DNA of 59,905 nt from Desulfobacula sp. (GTDB taxonomy: Bacteria; Desulfobacterota; Desulfobacteria; Desulfobacterales; Desulfobacteraceae). The stretch is taken from the NCBI GenBank assembly GCA_021647625.1, contig JAKIUJ010000002.1:1-59905 (forward strand), read 5' to 3'. The stretch's first letter is position 1. Each line of letters begins with the position of its first letter. Made by a program: the position numbers and the translations under genes. Positions 17,525 through 26,500 of this stretch are shown one piece after another. The notes under the pieces were generated by a model. The model was not told the DNA's origin and ran no database searches. It saw only the letters and a list, made by a program, of their open reading frames with translations.

Positions 17525-18291
17525 TTCCACACCTTCCATGGTGCCTGACTGGAATTCCAAAGTCTTTCTAAATATTTTTTATCACGCAAGGTATCCATCG
17601 GTTGCCAAAATCCTTTATGAAAATAAGCTGACAGCTTTTTCTCTTCTGCCAGACGTTTCAACGGTTGCTCTTCCCAGGTTGTTTCATCTCCTTCAATATA
17701 TTTAAACACTGATGAAGAGCAAACAAAAAATCCTCCGTTTATCCAACCACCGTCACCTGCCGGTTTTTCCTGAAAACCGGTCACCTTGTTTCCTTCCAGT
17801 TTCATCGAACCAAAGCGCCCTGGGGGCTGCACGGCTGTCATTGTGGCTTTTCCCTTTGTTTTTTTGTGAAAGGCAAGCAGGTCACTAATATTAATATCGC
17901 TTACGCCATCTCCATATGTAAAACAAAAGTCTTCATTATCCACGTATTCACGCACCCGGGCAAGACGTCCACCTGTCATGGTTTTTTCTCCTGTGTCAAC
18001 CAATGTGACACGCCACGGCTCTGAATAATTATGATGAACTTTCATTCTGTTTTTTCGCATATCAAAAGTCACATCTGACATATGCAGAAAATAATTTGCA
18101 AAATACTCTTTTATAAAATAACCTTTATATCCACAACAAACGATAAAATTATTGATACCGTGAGCGGAATATATCTTCATGATATGCCACAAGATCGGCT
18201 TTCCACCTATCTCCACCATGGGTTTTGGCCTGATAGTTGTTTCTTCAGAGATGCGGGTTCCAAGACCGCCTGCTAAAATAATGGCCTTCAT
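17521..18291 (-). CDS. rfbF: Glucose-1-phosphate cytidylyltransferase
   Basis: This 256-residue nucleotidyltransferase begins [37 protein letters not shown], the RfbF-type signature for CTP and glucose 1-phosphate, and has [12 protein letters not shown] at the metal site. It makes CDP-glucose, the substrate of RfbG encoded next (ATGA overlap). This pair commits the locus to a CDP-6-deoxyhexose. The ATG at 18291 overlaps the stop of a 27-codon reading frame that bridges from wzt. Confidence 0.92.
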   Translation of the reverse strand: MKAIILAGGLGTRISEETTIRPKPMVEIGGKPILWHIMKIYSAHGINNFIVCCGYKGYFIKEYFANYFLHMSDVTFDMRKNRMKVHHNYSEPWRVTLVDTGEKTMTGGRLARVREYVDNEDFCFTYGDGVSDINISDLLAFHKKTKGKATMTAVQPPGRFGSMKLEGNKVTGFQEKPAGDGGWINGGFFVCSSSVFKYIEGDETTWEEQPLKRLAEEKKLSAYFHKGFWQPMDTLRDKKYLERLWNSSQAPWKVWK

Positions 18292-18371
18292 GATTTAATA
18301 CCAATCACTTCAAGACAACCATCATTTGGATGCCACAGTTTTATGATATTATTCATTATAATTGTTTTCAT
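18288..18371 (-). CDS. 27-codon reading frame bridging wzt and rfbF
   Basis: ATG 18371 follows the wzt stop as TAAGATG and has GGAG just upstream. The frame runs 27 codons ([19 protein letters not shown]...) and its TGA overlaps the rfbF ATG as ATGA. It may be a coupling leader that carries ribosomes from wzt to rfbF, or the remnant of a deleted gene. Chance is possible at this length. I do not recognise the peptide. Confidence 0.4.
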   Translation of the reverse strand: MKTIIMNNIIKLWHPNDGCLEVIGIKS

Positions 18372-18372
18372 C

Positions 18373-19656
18373 TTATTCTCCTTGACTAACTATCTGTGTA
18401 TTCCATATGAGATCAGGTCTGACAATGCCCGGAATAGGTCCAAAATAAAAAGCTCTCAATACTGAATCATTCACTTTGAACGATACAACACTTTTTTTAT
18501 GAAGATGCACCTCCCGCATTGGAGTTGTGAGGATAATATCAAGCTGAAAATTACCTTCCTTCATTAACTTTGCTGGTATGACGCATGTACACCTGTATCT
18601 GCAGCGGCCATACTCAGTTTTCTCTTCATGGGGTTTGATGCTCATGAAAACACATATTCCGGATTGATTCATTATTTGAATTTGAGCAACGAGTGGAACG
18701 AAGCTTTTTCTCAGCACGATATACTCGAATTGTAAATGGATTGACTCTCTACGTTCAAAAGATCCTGACACCACTCCTTTTCCATTTAACACTGCTACTT
18801 TGAGAAGTTTGGCAACGTCATCTCCCGGAGCCTTATCGATACACCATTCAACAGCAGATAGCTGGTTGGTATTGCCGTAATTCACATATTGTTCAACTGC
18901 GACTTGAGTAGGGGCATCCAAAACAAGCTTGCCTTTGTCCATAATTAAAACCTTATTACAAAGCGCCGAAATGGCGGTCATGCTGTGACTTACAAAAATA
19001 ACAGTACGCCCGTCACGTTGGGATGTATCATTCATTTTGCCTATACACTTCTTTTGAAACTGAGCATCCCCAACGGCCAGCACCTCGTCCACTATTAGTA
19101 TTTCAGGTTCGAGATGTGCCGCAACTGCAAAGGCAAGACGAACATACATACCTGAAGAGTAGCGTTTTACAGGCGTGTCGAGAAATTTTTCAACTTCAGC
19201 AAATGCAACAATCTCATCAAAACTTTTTTTTATATCCACACGGTTCATACCGAGAATTGCGCCATTTAAAAAAATATTTTCCCTGCCTGTAAGTTCTGGA
19301 TGAAAACCCGTACCAACTTCTAACAAGCTTGCAACCCTGCCTTTTATCGTAATACGGCCAGTGGTTGGCTTGGTAATGCGGGAAAGGATTTTTAAAAGAG
19401 TTGACTTGCCGGCACCGTTTCGACCGATAATCCCGACCCGGTCGTTCTGTTTAATTTCTAAATTAATATTATCAAGCGCCCAAAATTCTTCAAGAATTGT
19501 CTTTTCTCTATTGGGAGATAGCGGATGACGAATTCTCTGGACAATCCCACGTATTTTATGCGAGATAACATCTCGCAAGGTGGTGTACCTTTCCTGCTTT
19601 TGATGCCCTATTACATATCTCTTGCTCAGGTTTTCAACTGTTATGATACTTCCCAT
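18373..19656 (-). CDS. wzt: Polysaccharide ABC exporter ATPase with C-terminal glycan-binding domain (Wzt)
   Basis: This protein has 427 residues. The N-terminal ATPase (about 1-250) has Walker A GRNGAGKST, the Wzt-specific GTGFHPELTGRENIFLNGAILGM, signature YSSGMYVRLAFAVA and Walker B LIVDEVLAVGD. Residues 270-427 form the beta-sandwich that in O9a-type Wzt binds the modified non-reducing end of the finished glycan. This tells that the polymer is completed in the cytoplasm and exported by the ABC route, with no Wzx/Wzy. The C-terminal module suggests that a terminal residue, perhaps methylated, is the export signal. Confidence 0.92.
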   Translation of the reverse strand: MGSIITVENLSKRYVIGHQKQERYTTLRDVISHKIRGIVQRIRHPLSPNREKTILEEFWALDNINLEIKQNDRVGIIGRNGAGKSTLLKILSRITKPTTGRITIKGRVASLLEVGTGFHPELTGRENIFLNGAILGMNRVDIKKSFDEIVAFAEVEKFLDTPVKRYSSGMYVRLAFAVAAHLEPEILIVDEVLAVGDAQFQKKCIGKMNDTSQRDGRTVIFVSHSMTAISALCNKVLIMDKGKLVLDAPTQVAVEQYVNYGNTNQLSAVEWCIDKAPGDDVAKLLKVAVLNGKGVVSGSFERRESIHLQFEYIVLRKSFVPLVAQIQIMNQSGICVFMSIKPHEEKTEYGRCRYRCTCVIPAKLMKEGNFQLDIILTTPMREVHLHKKSVVSFKVNDSVLRAFYFGPIPGIVRPDLIWNTQIVSQGE

Positions 19657-19662
19657 AATATC

Positions 19663-20487
19663 CTATATTATATCGGCAAACTCCCGTTCGGTTTTATTGA
19701 AATATATAAGTCCGAAAACAAAAAGAAACATTGAAATTCCTATGGAAATTAAAAAACCCGGCCAGTAAATTGCTATGTCTTTTCCCAGAAGGGCCCATCT
19801 AAATCCGTCAATAACCCCCACCATCGGGTTTAATGAATAAATGATCCGCCATTTTTCAAGAACAAGACTGCTGCTAAAACCAACAGGTGAAATATAAAGC
19901 CCGAATTGAACAATAAACGGGATTACATATCTGAAATCCCGGTATTTCACGTTAAGTGCACAAATGATATATCCGGCACCCAGAGATGTTAATATGGCCA
20001 TTAGAAGCAGTAACGGCAGCAAACATACTCTTATATCCGGCATTACCCCGTACCAGAGCATCAAAGCAATAAAAATTGCCAATGAGATAGCAAAATCAAT
20101 CAAACTTACGACCATCGCTGTTGTTGGTATAATAATTCTTGGAAAATAGACTTTTGAAATAAGCTGGGTATTATTAATTAAAGAATTGCCCGCTTCAGAA
20201 AAAGTATTGCTGAAAAACTGCCAGGGGATCATCGCAGCAAAAACCAATAATGGGTATGGTATATCATCCGAAGGAAGTTTTGCAATTTTGCCAAAAACAA
20301 TAGTAAAAACAATCATAGTTAAAACAGGTCTTAACACACTCCAGGCAATGCCGATCGCTGTCTGCTTATAGCGTACAAGGATATCCCGCCAGGCAAGAAA
20401 ATAGAACAGATCTCTGTATTGCCAGAGTTCCTGCCAGAAGTAGTTCATGGTTTTGTGAGGTTCAATAATCAATATGGATTTTGGCAT
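19663..20487 (-). CDS. wzm: Polysaccharide ABC exporter permease (Wzm)
   Basis: This ABC-2 type membrane protein has 274 residues. It has a Trp/Tyr/Phe-rich amphipathic start (YRDLFYFLAWRDILVRYKQT), the LGAGYIICALNVKYRDFRYVIPF segment typical of KpsM/Wzm proteins, and SPVGFSSSLV with SLNPMVGVIDGFRWALLG near the end. Six hydrophobic segments are expected. It forms the channel that moves lipid-linked glycan across the inner membrane with Wzt, encoded 6 bp downstream. It is the first gene of the minus-strand locus, so the locus promoter should lie in 20488-20650. Confidence 0.92.
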   Translation of the reverse strand: MPKSILIIEPHKTMNYFWQELWQYRDLFYFLAWRDILVRYKQTAIGIAWSVLRPVLTMIVFTIVFGKIAKLPSDDIPYPLLVFAAMIPWQFFSNTFSEAGNSLINNTQLISKVYFPRIIIPTTAMVVSLIDFAISLAIFIALMLWYGVMPDIRVCLLPLLLLMAILTSLGAGYIICALNVKYRDFRYVIPFIVQFGLYISPVGFSSSLVLEKWRIIYSLNPMVGVIDGFRWALLGKDIAIYWPGFLISIGISMFLFVFGLIYFNKTEREFADII

Positions 20488-21102
20488 AATGATTCCAATG
20501 ATTCGTTTTGAAATACTAATTATCTTTGATTTAGAATAAAAGACTGTAGAAAGACAATATTATAAATTCTAAATCTGCTTAATCGTACACAGGCAGATAC
20601 TACCCTGATCGCAGGGCAAAATCAAACGAATTCACATGGTTTCCGGATACTGTTCATAGTGAAATAAAACCAATTTTAAAAAATTGTAATTTATATTACA
20701 AACATTTGGCTATATTTCACCACATGATCAAGGTTGTTTGTTTTTTAAATTAAACAATTGAAACATTTTTTGTTAAAAAAAACCAATTTGCGGCATGATA
20801 TATTAACATAAACCCGTCATCTGCCCAACTGCAGCCGGGAACAAATCAAACACACACCCCTTTTAAAATCAGCAGATCTGATTTTTGTATTGTCATGCAG
20901 CAGTACTTTAAAGAAAATCAATAAAATCAAACAAATCTGGTATCATTTTTGCAAGTTTCGAAATTGAAACATGAAACAAAAATGGATATAAATTGACTTT
21001 ACCCTGGGGGAATTGGTAGTGTGTGGAATAGTGTTTCACTTGTTATCCAAAAAAGAATTTTCCCATTGTTTCCGGCAATTTAATTATTTGAAAGAACTTT
21101 TT
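20488..21102. other. Divergent intergenic region, wzm / minor-pilin operon
   Basis: About 600 bp of AT-rich sequence lies between the divergent wzm and fimT-like starts. It holds a sigma-54 promoter candidate at 20938-20953. On the minus strand a TATAAT-like hexamer occurs near 20560 without a good -35. I found no JUMPstart/ops element and no small gene. A frame upstream of 21103 (to 21013) lacks a ribosome site and a leader-like sequence. Confidence 0.5.
20938..20953 (+). promoter_or_regulatory. Sigma-54 (-24/-12) promoter candidate of the minor-pilin operon
   Basis: TGGTATCATTTTTGCA has the invariant GG and GC dinucleotides 10 bp apart and matches the consensus TGGCAC-N5-TTGCA at most positions. 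It lies about 150 bp upstream of the first minor-pilin ATG. An RpoN gene and a PilR-like activator are both encoded in this window. Confidence 0.6.
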
Positions 21103-21654
21103 ATGACCAGCAAAACAAAAAACGGTTTTGGTTTTACCATAGTGGAGTTGATCATTGCAATGGCCATTATCAGTATCATGATCGGGTTTGGGGCACCGGC
21201 TCTCATGGACGCGTATGGCAATTTAAAATTAAGAGGGCAGGCACGGGATATGTATTCTGCCTTTCAAAAAGCACGATCTGAAGCAATAAAGCAGGACTCT
21301 GACGTTATTATAGTTTTTTGCGAAACAGGAGATCCACTGGCATCTGACGGTGTGGATAACCGGTATCTGATTTTTATTGATAATGGAACCGGTAATGGCG
21401 GCACTGATAAAGGCAACGGGGTCTGGAACGATTCTGATGAGCTTTTGCTGGATATCAAAATGCCCGGCGATATAACCATTGTCAGCAGCAGTTTTACAGG
21501 CGCCCAGTCAGACACATCATTTAACAGCCGCGGGATTCCAACAAAAAGCGGATCCATTGTGATGAAAAATAGCGTCAGATGGTATAAACTGTCCTTAAGT
21601 ACGGCAGGTAACGTCAACATGCAGATAAGTCAGGATGGCACATGGCCCCCATAA
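21103..21654 (+). CDS. Minor pseudopilin, FimT/GspH family
   Basis: This prepilin has 183 residues. The leader MTSKTKNGFG is followed by FTIVELIIAMAIISIMIGFGAP, with Glu at +5, and then by RGQARDMYSAFQKARSEAIKQ, the helix-end motif typical of GspH/FimT proteins. The globular part is beta-rich and contains a Gly/Asn/Asp loop region (DNGTGNGGTDKGNGVWNDSD). I choose ATG 21103; the frame opens at 21013 but the extension would disrupt the leader. As the first gene of the operon it should help prime pilus assembly at the inner membrane with PilV, PilW, PilX and PilY1. Confidence 0.87.
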   Translation: MTSKTKNGFGFTIVELIIAMAIISIMIGFGAPALMDAYGNLKLRGQARDMYSAFQKARSEAIKQDSDVIIVFCETGDPLASDGVDNRYLIFIDNGTGNGGTDKGNGVWNDSDELLLDIKMPGDITIVSSSFTGAQSDTSFNSRGIPTKSGSIVMKNSVRWYKLSLSTAGNVNMQISQDGTWPP

Positions 21655-22373
21655 AACAACATAATTACAATGCAGGTTTCACCCTGATCGAAATAATGAT
21701 TACATTATTGCTTTCAAGTATTGTTATAGGCGCGGTATTCATGACCTATTCAAACCAGCAGAAAACATATATCAGTACAGACAACCTGGCTGACCTTCAA
21801 CAAAACTTGCGTGCAGCCATCATGATTATGTCAACTGAAATCAGAGAAGCCGGGTGCGATCCGACACAGGATTCTGAAGCCGGTGTAGTGACTGCCACAT
21901 CAACACACTTTCGTTTTACCAGGGATATAAAAGGACACACCCTGGCTCCGGACACCAGGGCAGACGGTGATGTCGATGATACACAGGAAGATATTGAGTT
22001 CGGCTTTTCAACGGCCAGTGTTGATACAAACGATGACGGGATAGCCGATGCCGGTATTGGTGGAATTGGCGATTTGGGAAGACAAACCGGCGGCGCAGGA
22101 GGATTTCAGCCCATTGCTGAAAATATCCAGGCCATTGAATTTAATTATATTTTGGAATCCGGTAATACTGTTTCAAATCCCAACTCGTCCCAACTGAACC
22201 AGATTCGCGGAGTGCAGGTAAGCCTTTTGGCAAGATCATCGGTTATTGAACAAAATTTCACCAATACTCAGCAGTATACAACGATTTCCGGGACAACATG
22301 GGGACCATACAATGACAATTATAAAAGACGGTTTGTTTCGGTAACCATAATGTGCCGAAACCTGGGGATGTAA
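21642..22373 (+). CDS. pilW: Minor pilin PilW-like
   Basis: This prepilin has 243 residues with leader MAPIKQHNYNAG, then FTLIEIMITLLLSSIVIGAVFMTYSNQQKTY. The QQKTY-type helix end and NLRAAIMIMSTEIREAGCDP are typical of PilW. A calcium-type acidic loop (DTNDDGIADAG) lies near residue 130. It overlaps the fimT-like gene by 13 nt. PilW proteins are core minor pilins of the priming complex. Confidence 0.88.
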   Translation: MAPIKQHNYNAGFTLIEIMITLLLSSIVIGAVFMTYSNQQKTYISTDNLADLQQNLRAAIMIMSTEIREAGCDPTQDSEAGVVTATSTHFRFTRDIKGHTLAPDTRADGDVDDTQEDIEFGFSTASVDTNDDGIADAGIGGIGDLGRQTGGAGGFQPIAENIQAIEFNYILESGNTVSNPNSSQLNQIRGVQVSLLARSSVIEQNFTNTQQYTTISGTTWGPYNDNYKRRFVSVTIMCRNLGM

Positions 22374-22375
22374 TT

Positions 22376-22891
22376 ATGGTATTTAAAAACAACGATGGAT
22401 TTACTATCATTGAAGTGATGATCACCATTGTCATTCTCTTTGTGGGAATTCTGGCAATGAGCCTTATGCAGATCGGTGCAATTAAAGGCAACAGCTCTGC
22501 ATTCTCAAGATCCACAGCCAATTCAATTGGATTAACTTTTCTTGAAGAACTCAAGCGACTGCCCTTTGACAGCACCAGTCTCACGACTGGAGCAGATCTT
22601 GATGCCGGCAAGGCACCTGCAGGCGGCACTCCGAATCCTGCTCTTGCCGATCATCAATATACTGCTGCAAATCTGCCGTCACTTGCAAACATGTTTACCG
22701 TGGACGGTACACAGATCATCGATAATGCAGGCAATAGATTCACTCTTTTCTGGAATGTGGTTACCTCTTCAATAACTGTTGGTACAGATACCTTTACTCC
22801 CTTTGGAACCATTCGTCTGTTCATGTACTGGAATACGCCGGCAGGGCAGAATTCTTTAAACATTACAATGGTTAAATTTAATAACACTTAA
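22376..22891 (+). CDS. pilV: Minor pilin PilV-like
   Basis: This prepilin has 171 residues. The leader MVFKNNDG precedes FTIIEVMITIVILFVGILAMSLMQIGAIKGN, and the FVGILAM helix is the usual PilV/GspI form. ATG 22376 starts 2 nt after the pilW stop with GGGG about 8 nt upstream; the longer frame from 22352 overlaps pilW and lacks support. The mature domain is Gly/Ala/Thr-rich. It should work with PilW, PilX and FimT in the tip complex that carries PilY1. Confidence 0.87.
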   Translation: MVFKNNDGFTIIEVMITIVILFVGILAMSLMQIGAIKGNSSAFSRSTANSIGLTFLEELKRLPFDSTSLTTGADLDAGKAPAGGTPNPALADHQYTAANLPSLANMFTVDGTQIIDNAGNRFTLFWNVVTSSITVGTDTFTPFGTIRLFMYWNTPAGQNSLNITMVKFNNT

Positions 22892-22907
22892 GGTACAGGC
22901 AGGTAAA

Positions 22908-23504
22908 ATGGTATCCGACAACATATGTAAAAATACTTTTAAATTAATAATGAAAAATGAAAACGGATCTATTCTTGCAATTGCCATGTTCAGTCTCCTG
23001 ATCTTGAGTATGCTTGGTACATTTGCACTGAACACGGCTGACTTTGAAATCACAATTGCCAGTAATCAGCAGCAGTGGGAAAAAAATTTCAACATATCTG
23101 AAGGCGGCACCACATTAGAGGGCTTTCACATCGGTTACGCCGGGGTGAACGGCCTTTATTCCTGGTATGAGATTGCAGATCCTGAAGACCATGATAAGCC
23201 GCTGTATCCTGACACCCTGGCCAATTATGATCCTTCATTGGGTTCTGATCTGTCGCTGACCTTCGATATTACAAATGACTTTTCACAGACCAATGCAGAC
23301 ACCTGGCCAAGACAAAATATATTGGCACTCACAGCAGACGACCTTTACGATTATGCCTACCTTGTCACCTACCTTTATCCTGATGTACCACCAAAAGGAT
23401 ATGATGCCACACAGCATGCATCCTACAAATTCCGAATCAATGGAAAAAGGCAGGTAAGTATTGAGATGGGCGGACAGAAAGTCGGCGTTAAGAACCCTTT
23501 GTAA
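22908..23504 (+). CDS. pilX: Pilus assembly protein PilX-like
   Basis: This protein has 198 residues. KNENGSILAIAMFSLLILSMLGTFALNTADFEITIASNQQQ is the PilX N-terminal form: no classical FTLIE, but a Gly before a hydrophobic helix and a conserved NTADFE-type helix end. The rest is a small beta-rich domain with many Tyr and Asp residues. It is preceded by AGGCAGG and lies 16 bp after pilV and 31 bp before pilY1. PilX belongs to the minor-pilin/PilY1 priming complex. Confidence 0.82.
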   Translation: MVSDNICKNTFKLIMKNENGSILAIAMFSLLILSMLGTFALNTADFEITIASNQQQWEKNFNISEGGTTLEGFHIGYAGVNGLYSWYEIADPEDHDKPLYPDTLANYDPSLGSDLSLTFDITNDFSQTNADTWPRQNILALTADDLYDYAYLVTYLYPDVPPKGYDATQHASYKFRINGKRQVSIEMGGQKVGVKNPL

Positions 23505-23535
23505 AAAAGCAACTTGAATTATTAAGGAGATATTC

Positions 23536-26500
23536 ATGGTTAATCGCAAATCAAATAAATACAATACCATCTTTGCCTTCTCTATTCTGATTATCCTCCT
23601 GGTCGGCAGCATGTCTCTTCTTTTTGCAAAAGATACCGACATTTATGATGTCAGCATCAAGCAGAACGCTTATATCCTCCTGGATAACTCAGGTTCCATG
23701 GATTTTGGCGTTTATGAGCAGAGCATTGACTACGGTGCCATGTTTGACTATCTGTTTACTTTAAATGATGCTGGCAGCCAGGCTGATTATATTTATGACA
23801 CCATTAACAACAGCAATTATTTTTATCAAAATCACAAAGAAAGAAAAAAAATATTTTTATGGAAAGGCAGAATCGGAGTGACCACAGCTACCGTAGATGG
23901 GAAAACTGTGGCCTTCACAGGAGATGCAGCCGATCCCAATTATCTCTGGTTCAGTGCAGATCTTGTAGATACAAATACTCTGATTGACTCAGACGGTAAC
24001 CTGATCTATGACGGGTCAGGCACACAAAGGCTGACAACTGATGCTGACGGCTATGTTCTTCTGGATGGTAACCGCCTGCCTTTAAGCCGGGACATCCTGC
24101 TTCATAATGTGCAGACCATGTATAATGGCAGCCAGGTAGACGCAGGATTTGGCGGGCTTTTAAATGCTCCGGGATATTATTTTTCAGGCTATGAAGGAGT
24201 TTCTGCAGGCAGCCTGAATGTGGCAGAAAGCGGTGATCAGGATATCTATTTTTTTGTTACCGGCAACTGGGTGAACATGCAGGCCATGTACAACCTGCAT
24301 TATAAAGACAATCCTGTCCCCCAGGGTGCATCCATCGGAGATCCTGCATGGAAATATGAAGTCTATCCAATTACTCAGGCTGCCTGGCTGGAACTTGCCC
24401 ATACTGTAAAATATCCTGCCAGTGGTCAATATGCCAATAATCTTCCGGAAAACCAGACAATGAAAACCATTACCCATCCAGGCGCAAAAAAAATGCAGGT
24501 TCATTTCAGTGCCTTTGATGTGGAACGCGACAATAGAACATCGCAATGGAGATATGATTATGTAGCCATATATGATGGTTCCGGTACTCTGGTGGCAAAA
24601 TATGATGGAGACAACCCCCCGACAGGAGGGGATGGGTGGTCTGCCACGGTTAATGATGAAACCGTAATGATTGCATTAAAATCAGATGGCAGTGTCGTTG
24701 GAAACGGATATACCATCGACAAAATCAGAGTAACCTATGAATCAGGCAGCGGCGGTTATCTTATGCAGAACCGCCTGGATGTTGCAAAGGATGCTATTTT
24801 ATATGTTGTTGATACTTTTCAGGGCAAAATGAACTGGGGATATGCAAGTTTTAAGTATCTTGGCACCTCGGGTGATGGTGCCACGATCAAGTCTGCTTTA
24901 AATCCCAATTTAACTGACGATCAAAACAGGGCTGCCATCAGAACCCATGTCCAGAACGAAACACCACAATACGGCACACCATTGGGTGAAGCACTGCAGG
25001 ATGTGTTTGAAAAAGGTTATTGGACCAAACGCAATGCTCTTGACAATTTAAACTGCCGCAAAAATTATATTATTTCCGTGACCGATGGATTTCCGTCTTC
25101 TGATACTGACTGGAACAGGATAAGTGACCCTGGAAGTGATCCAAAGCTTCCTTTTCTTGACTGGGATGGTGACGGATGGACATCAGATCCTTACCAATAT
25201 TCCTCTCCACCTGCAAATTATTATGATGATGTAGGAAACTGGATCTATACCCATTCCTGGCAGAGCGATACCAAAGCTTCTGTATCAGATCCGGCCAACT
25301 CATATGAAAACGTCATAACTCACCATATTGCATTTGGGGCTGACCATCCTCTTTTAAAAGATGCAGCAGGAGAATCCGGCGGCGAATACATTGTTACATT
25401 TAATAAAGAACAGCTTGTTGCGGCATTTTATTCCCTTGCTCTGCAAATGACCGAAGCTGTTTCTTTTACCTCACCTGTTGTTTCCATTGATGCGGCCAAT
25501 AAAATCCAGAACGGCGACGATCTGTACATGGGGCTTTTTCTGCCCCAGGATAATCAGACCTGGATGGGAAACATTAAAAAATTTGTTCTGGGTGACGGCA
25601 GCACAAACCGGCCCAATGTATGGATGCTCTACGATGGTAACAATAATGAAGCTATCAACAGCGATGGAGAGTTTTTAGACAATACCGCAGCTTTCTGGGG
25701 TGATGATACCGATACAAATGATTCAGACAGCTATGGCAGTTCGGATGTACGTGAAGATGGCGTAGGTGAAGTCTTAAAGGAACGTATGGACTTTGATTTT
25801 TCAAATACTAATTACTGGGACCGCCCGATTTACACCTACAGCACAACATTGGATTCAATCATAAAGGTTAAATATGATACTATCACCGCCACCGATCTGA
25901 ATGTTGCAGATGATGCTGCACGGGATAAGGTCATCAATTACCTTTACGGATATACCTATGATGCCGATGCCGTAACCCATGCCCCTTCTGCTGTCAGAGA
26001 CTGGGTATTAGGCTCCATAGTACATTCACGACCTGTGGTTGTTGATTATTATGACCCCATTGATACCCTTTTAAAACGATATATTGTGGTTGGGGCCAAT
26101 GACGGCATGCTCCATGTGTTTGATGACACAGACCCCACTGATGTCAATTATGGAAAAGAAATTTTTGCTTTTGTCCCCGAAGACATGCTGACTAAACTTT
26201 CAAATATTTCACAAAATCCAATGGTTGATGCGGTTGACGGATCAATAACCCTTTATCGATCTAACAAAGCCCCTAAATATCTTATTTTCGGTGAAAGGCG
26301 CGGGGGCAGCAAATACTGGGCTTTGAATATTACAGATAAAAATCCTTTGAACTGGACAGTTCAATGGCAGTACTCCAACTCTGAAATCCTTCAAACCTGG
26401 TCTGATCCCATTACTGCAAAAATACCTGTTTCAGTGAATGCTTCAACCGGTGAACGTGGATTTAAGGATGTTCTTGTATTCACAGGAGGGTATGATACAG

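Noticed and set aside
20488-21012. JUMPstart/ops element for the glycan locus
   Set aside because: I looked for GGCGGTAG on either strand before wzm and did not find it.
24184-24546. 120-codon minus-strand frame inside pilY1
   Set aside because: It lies antisense within a clearly coding region and has no recognisable features; treated as a shadow of pilY1.
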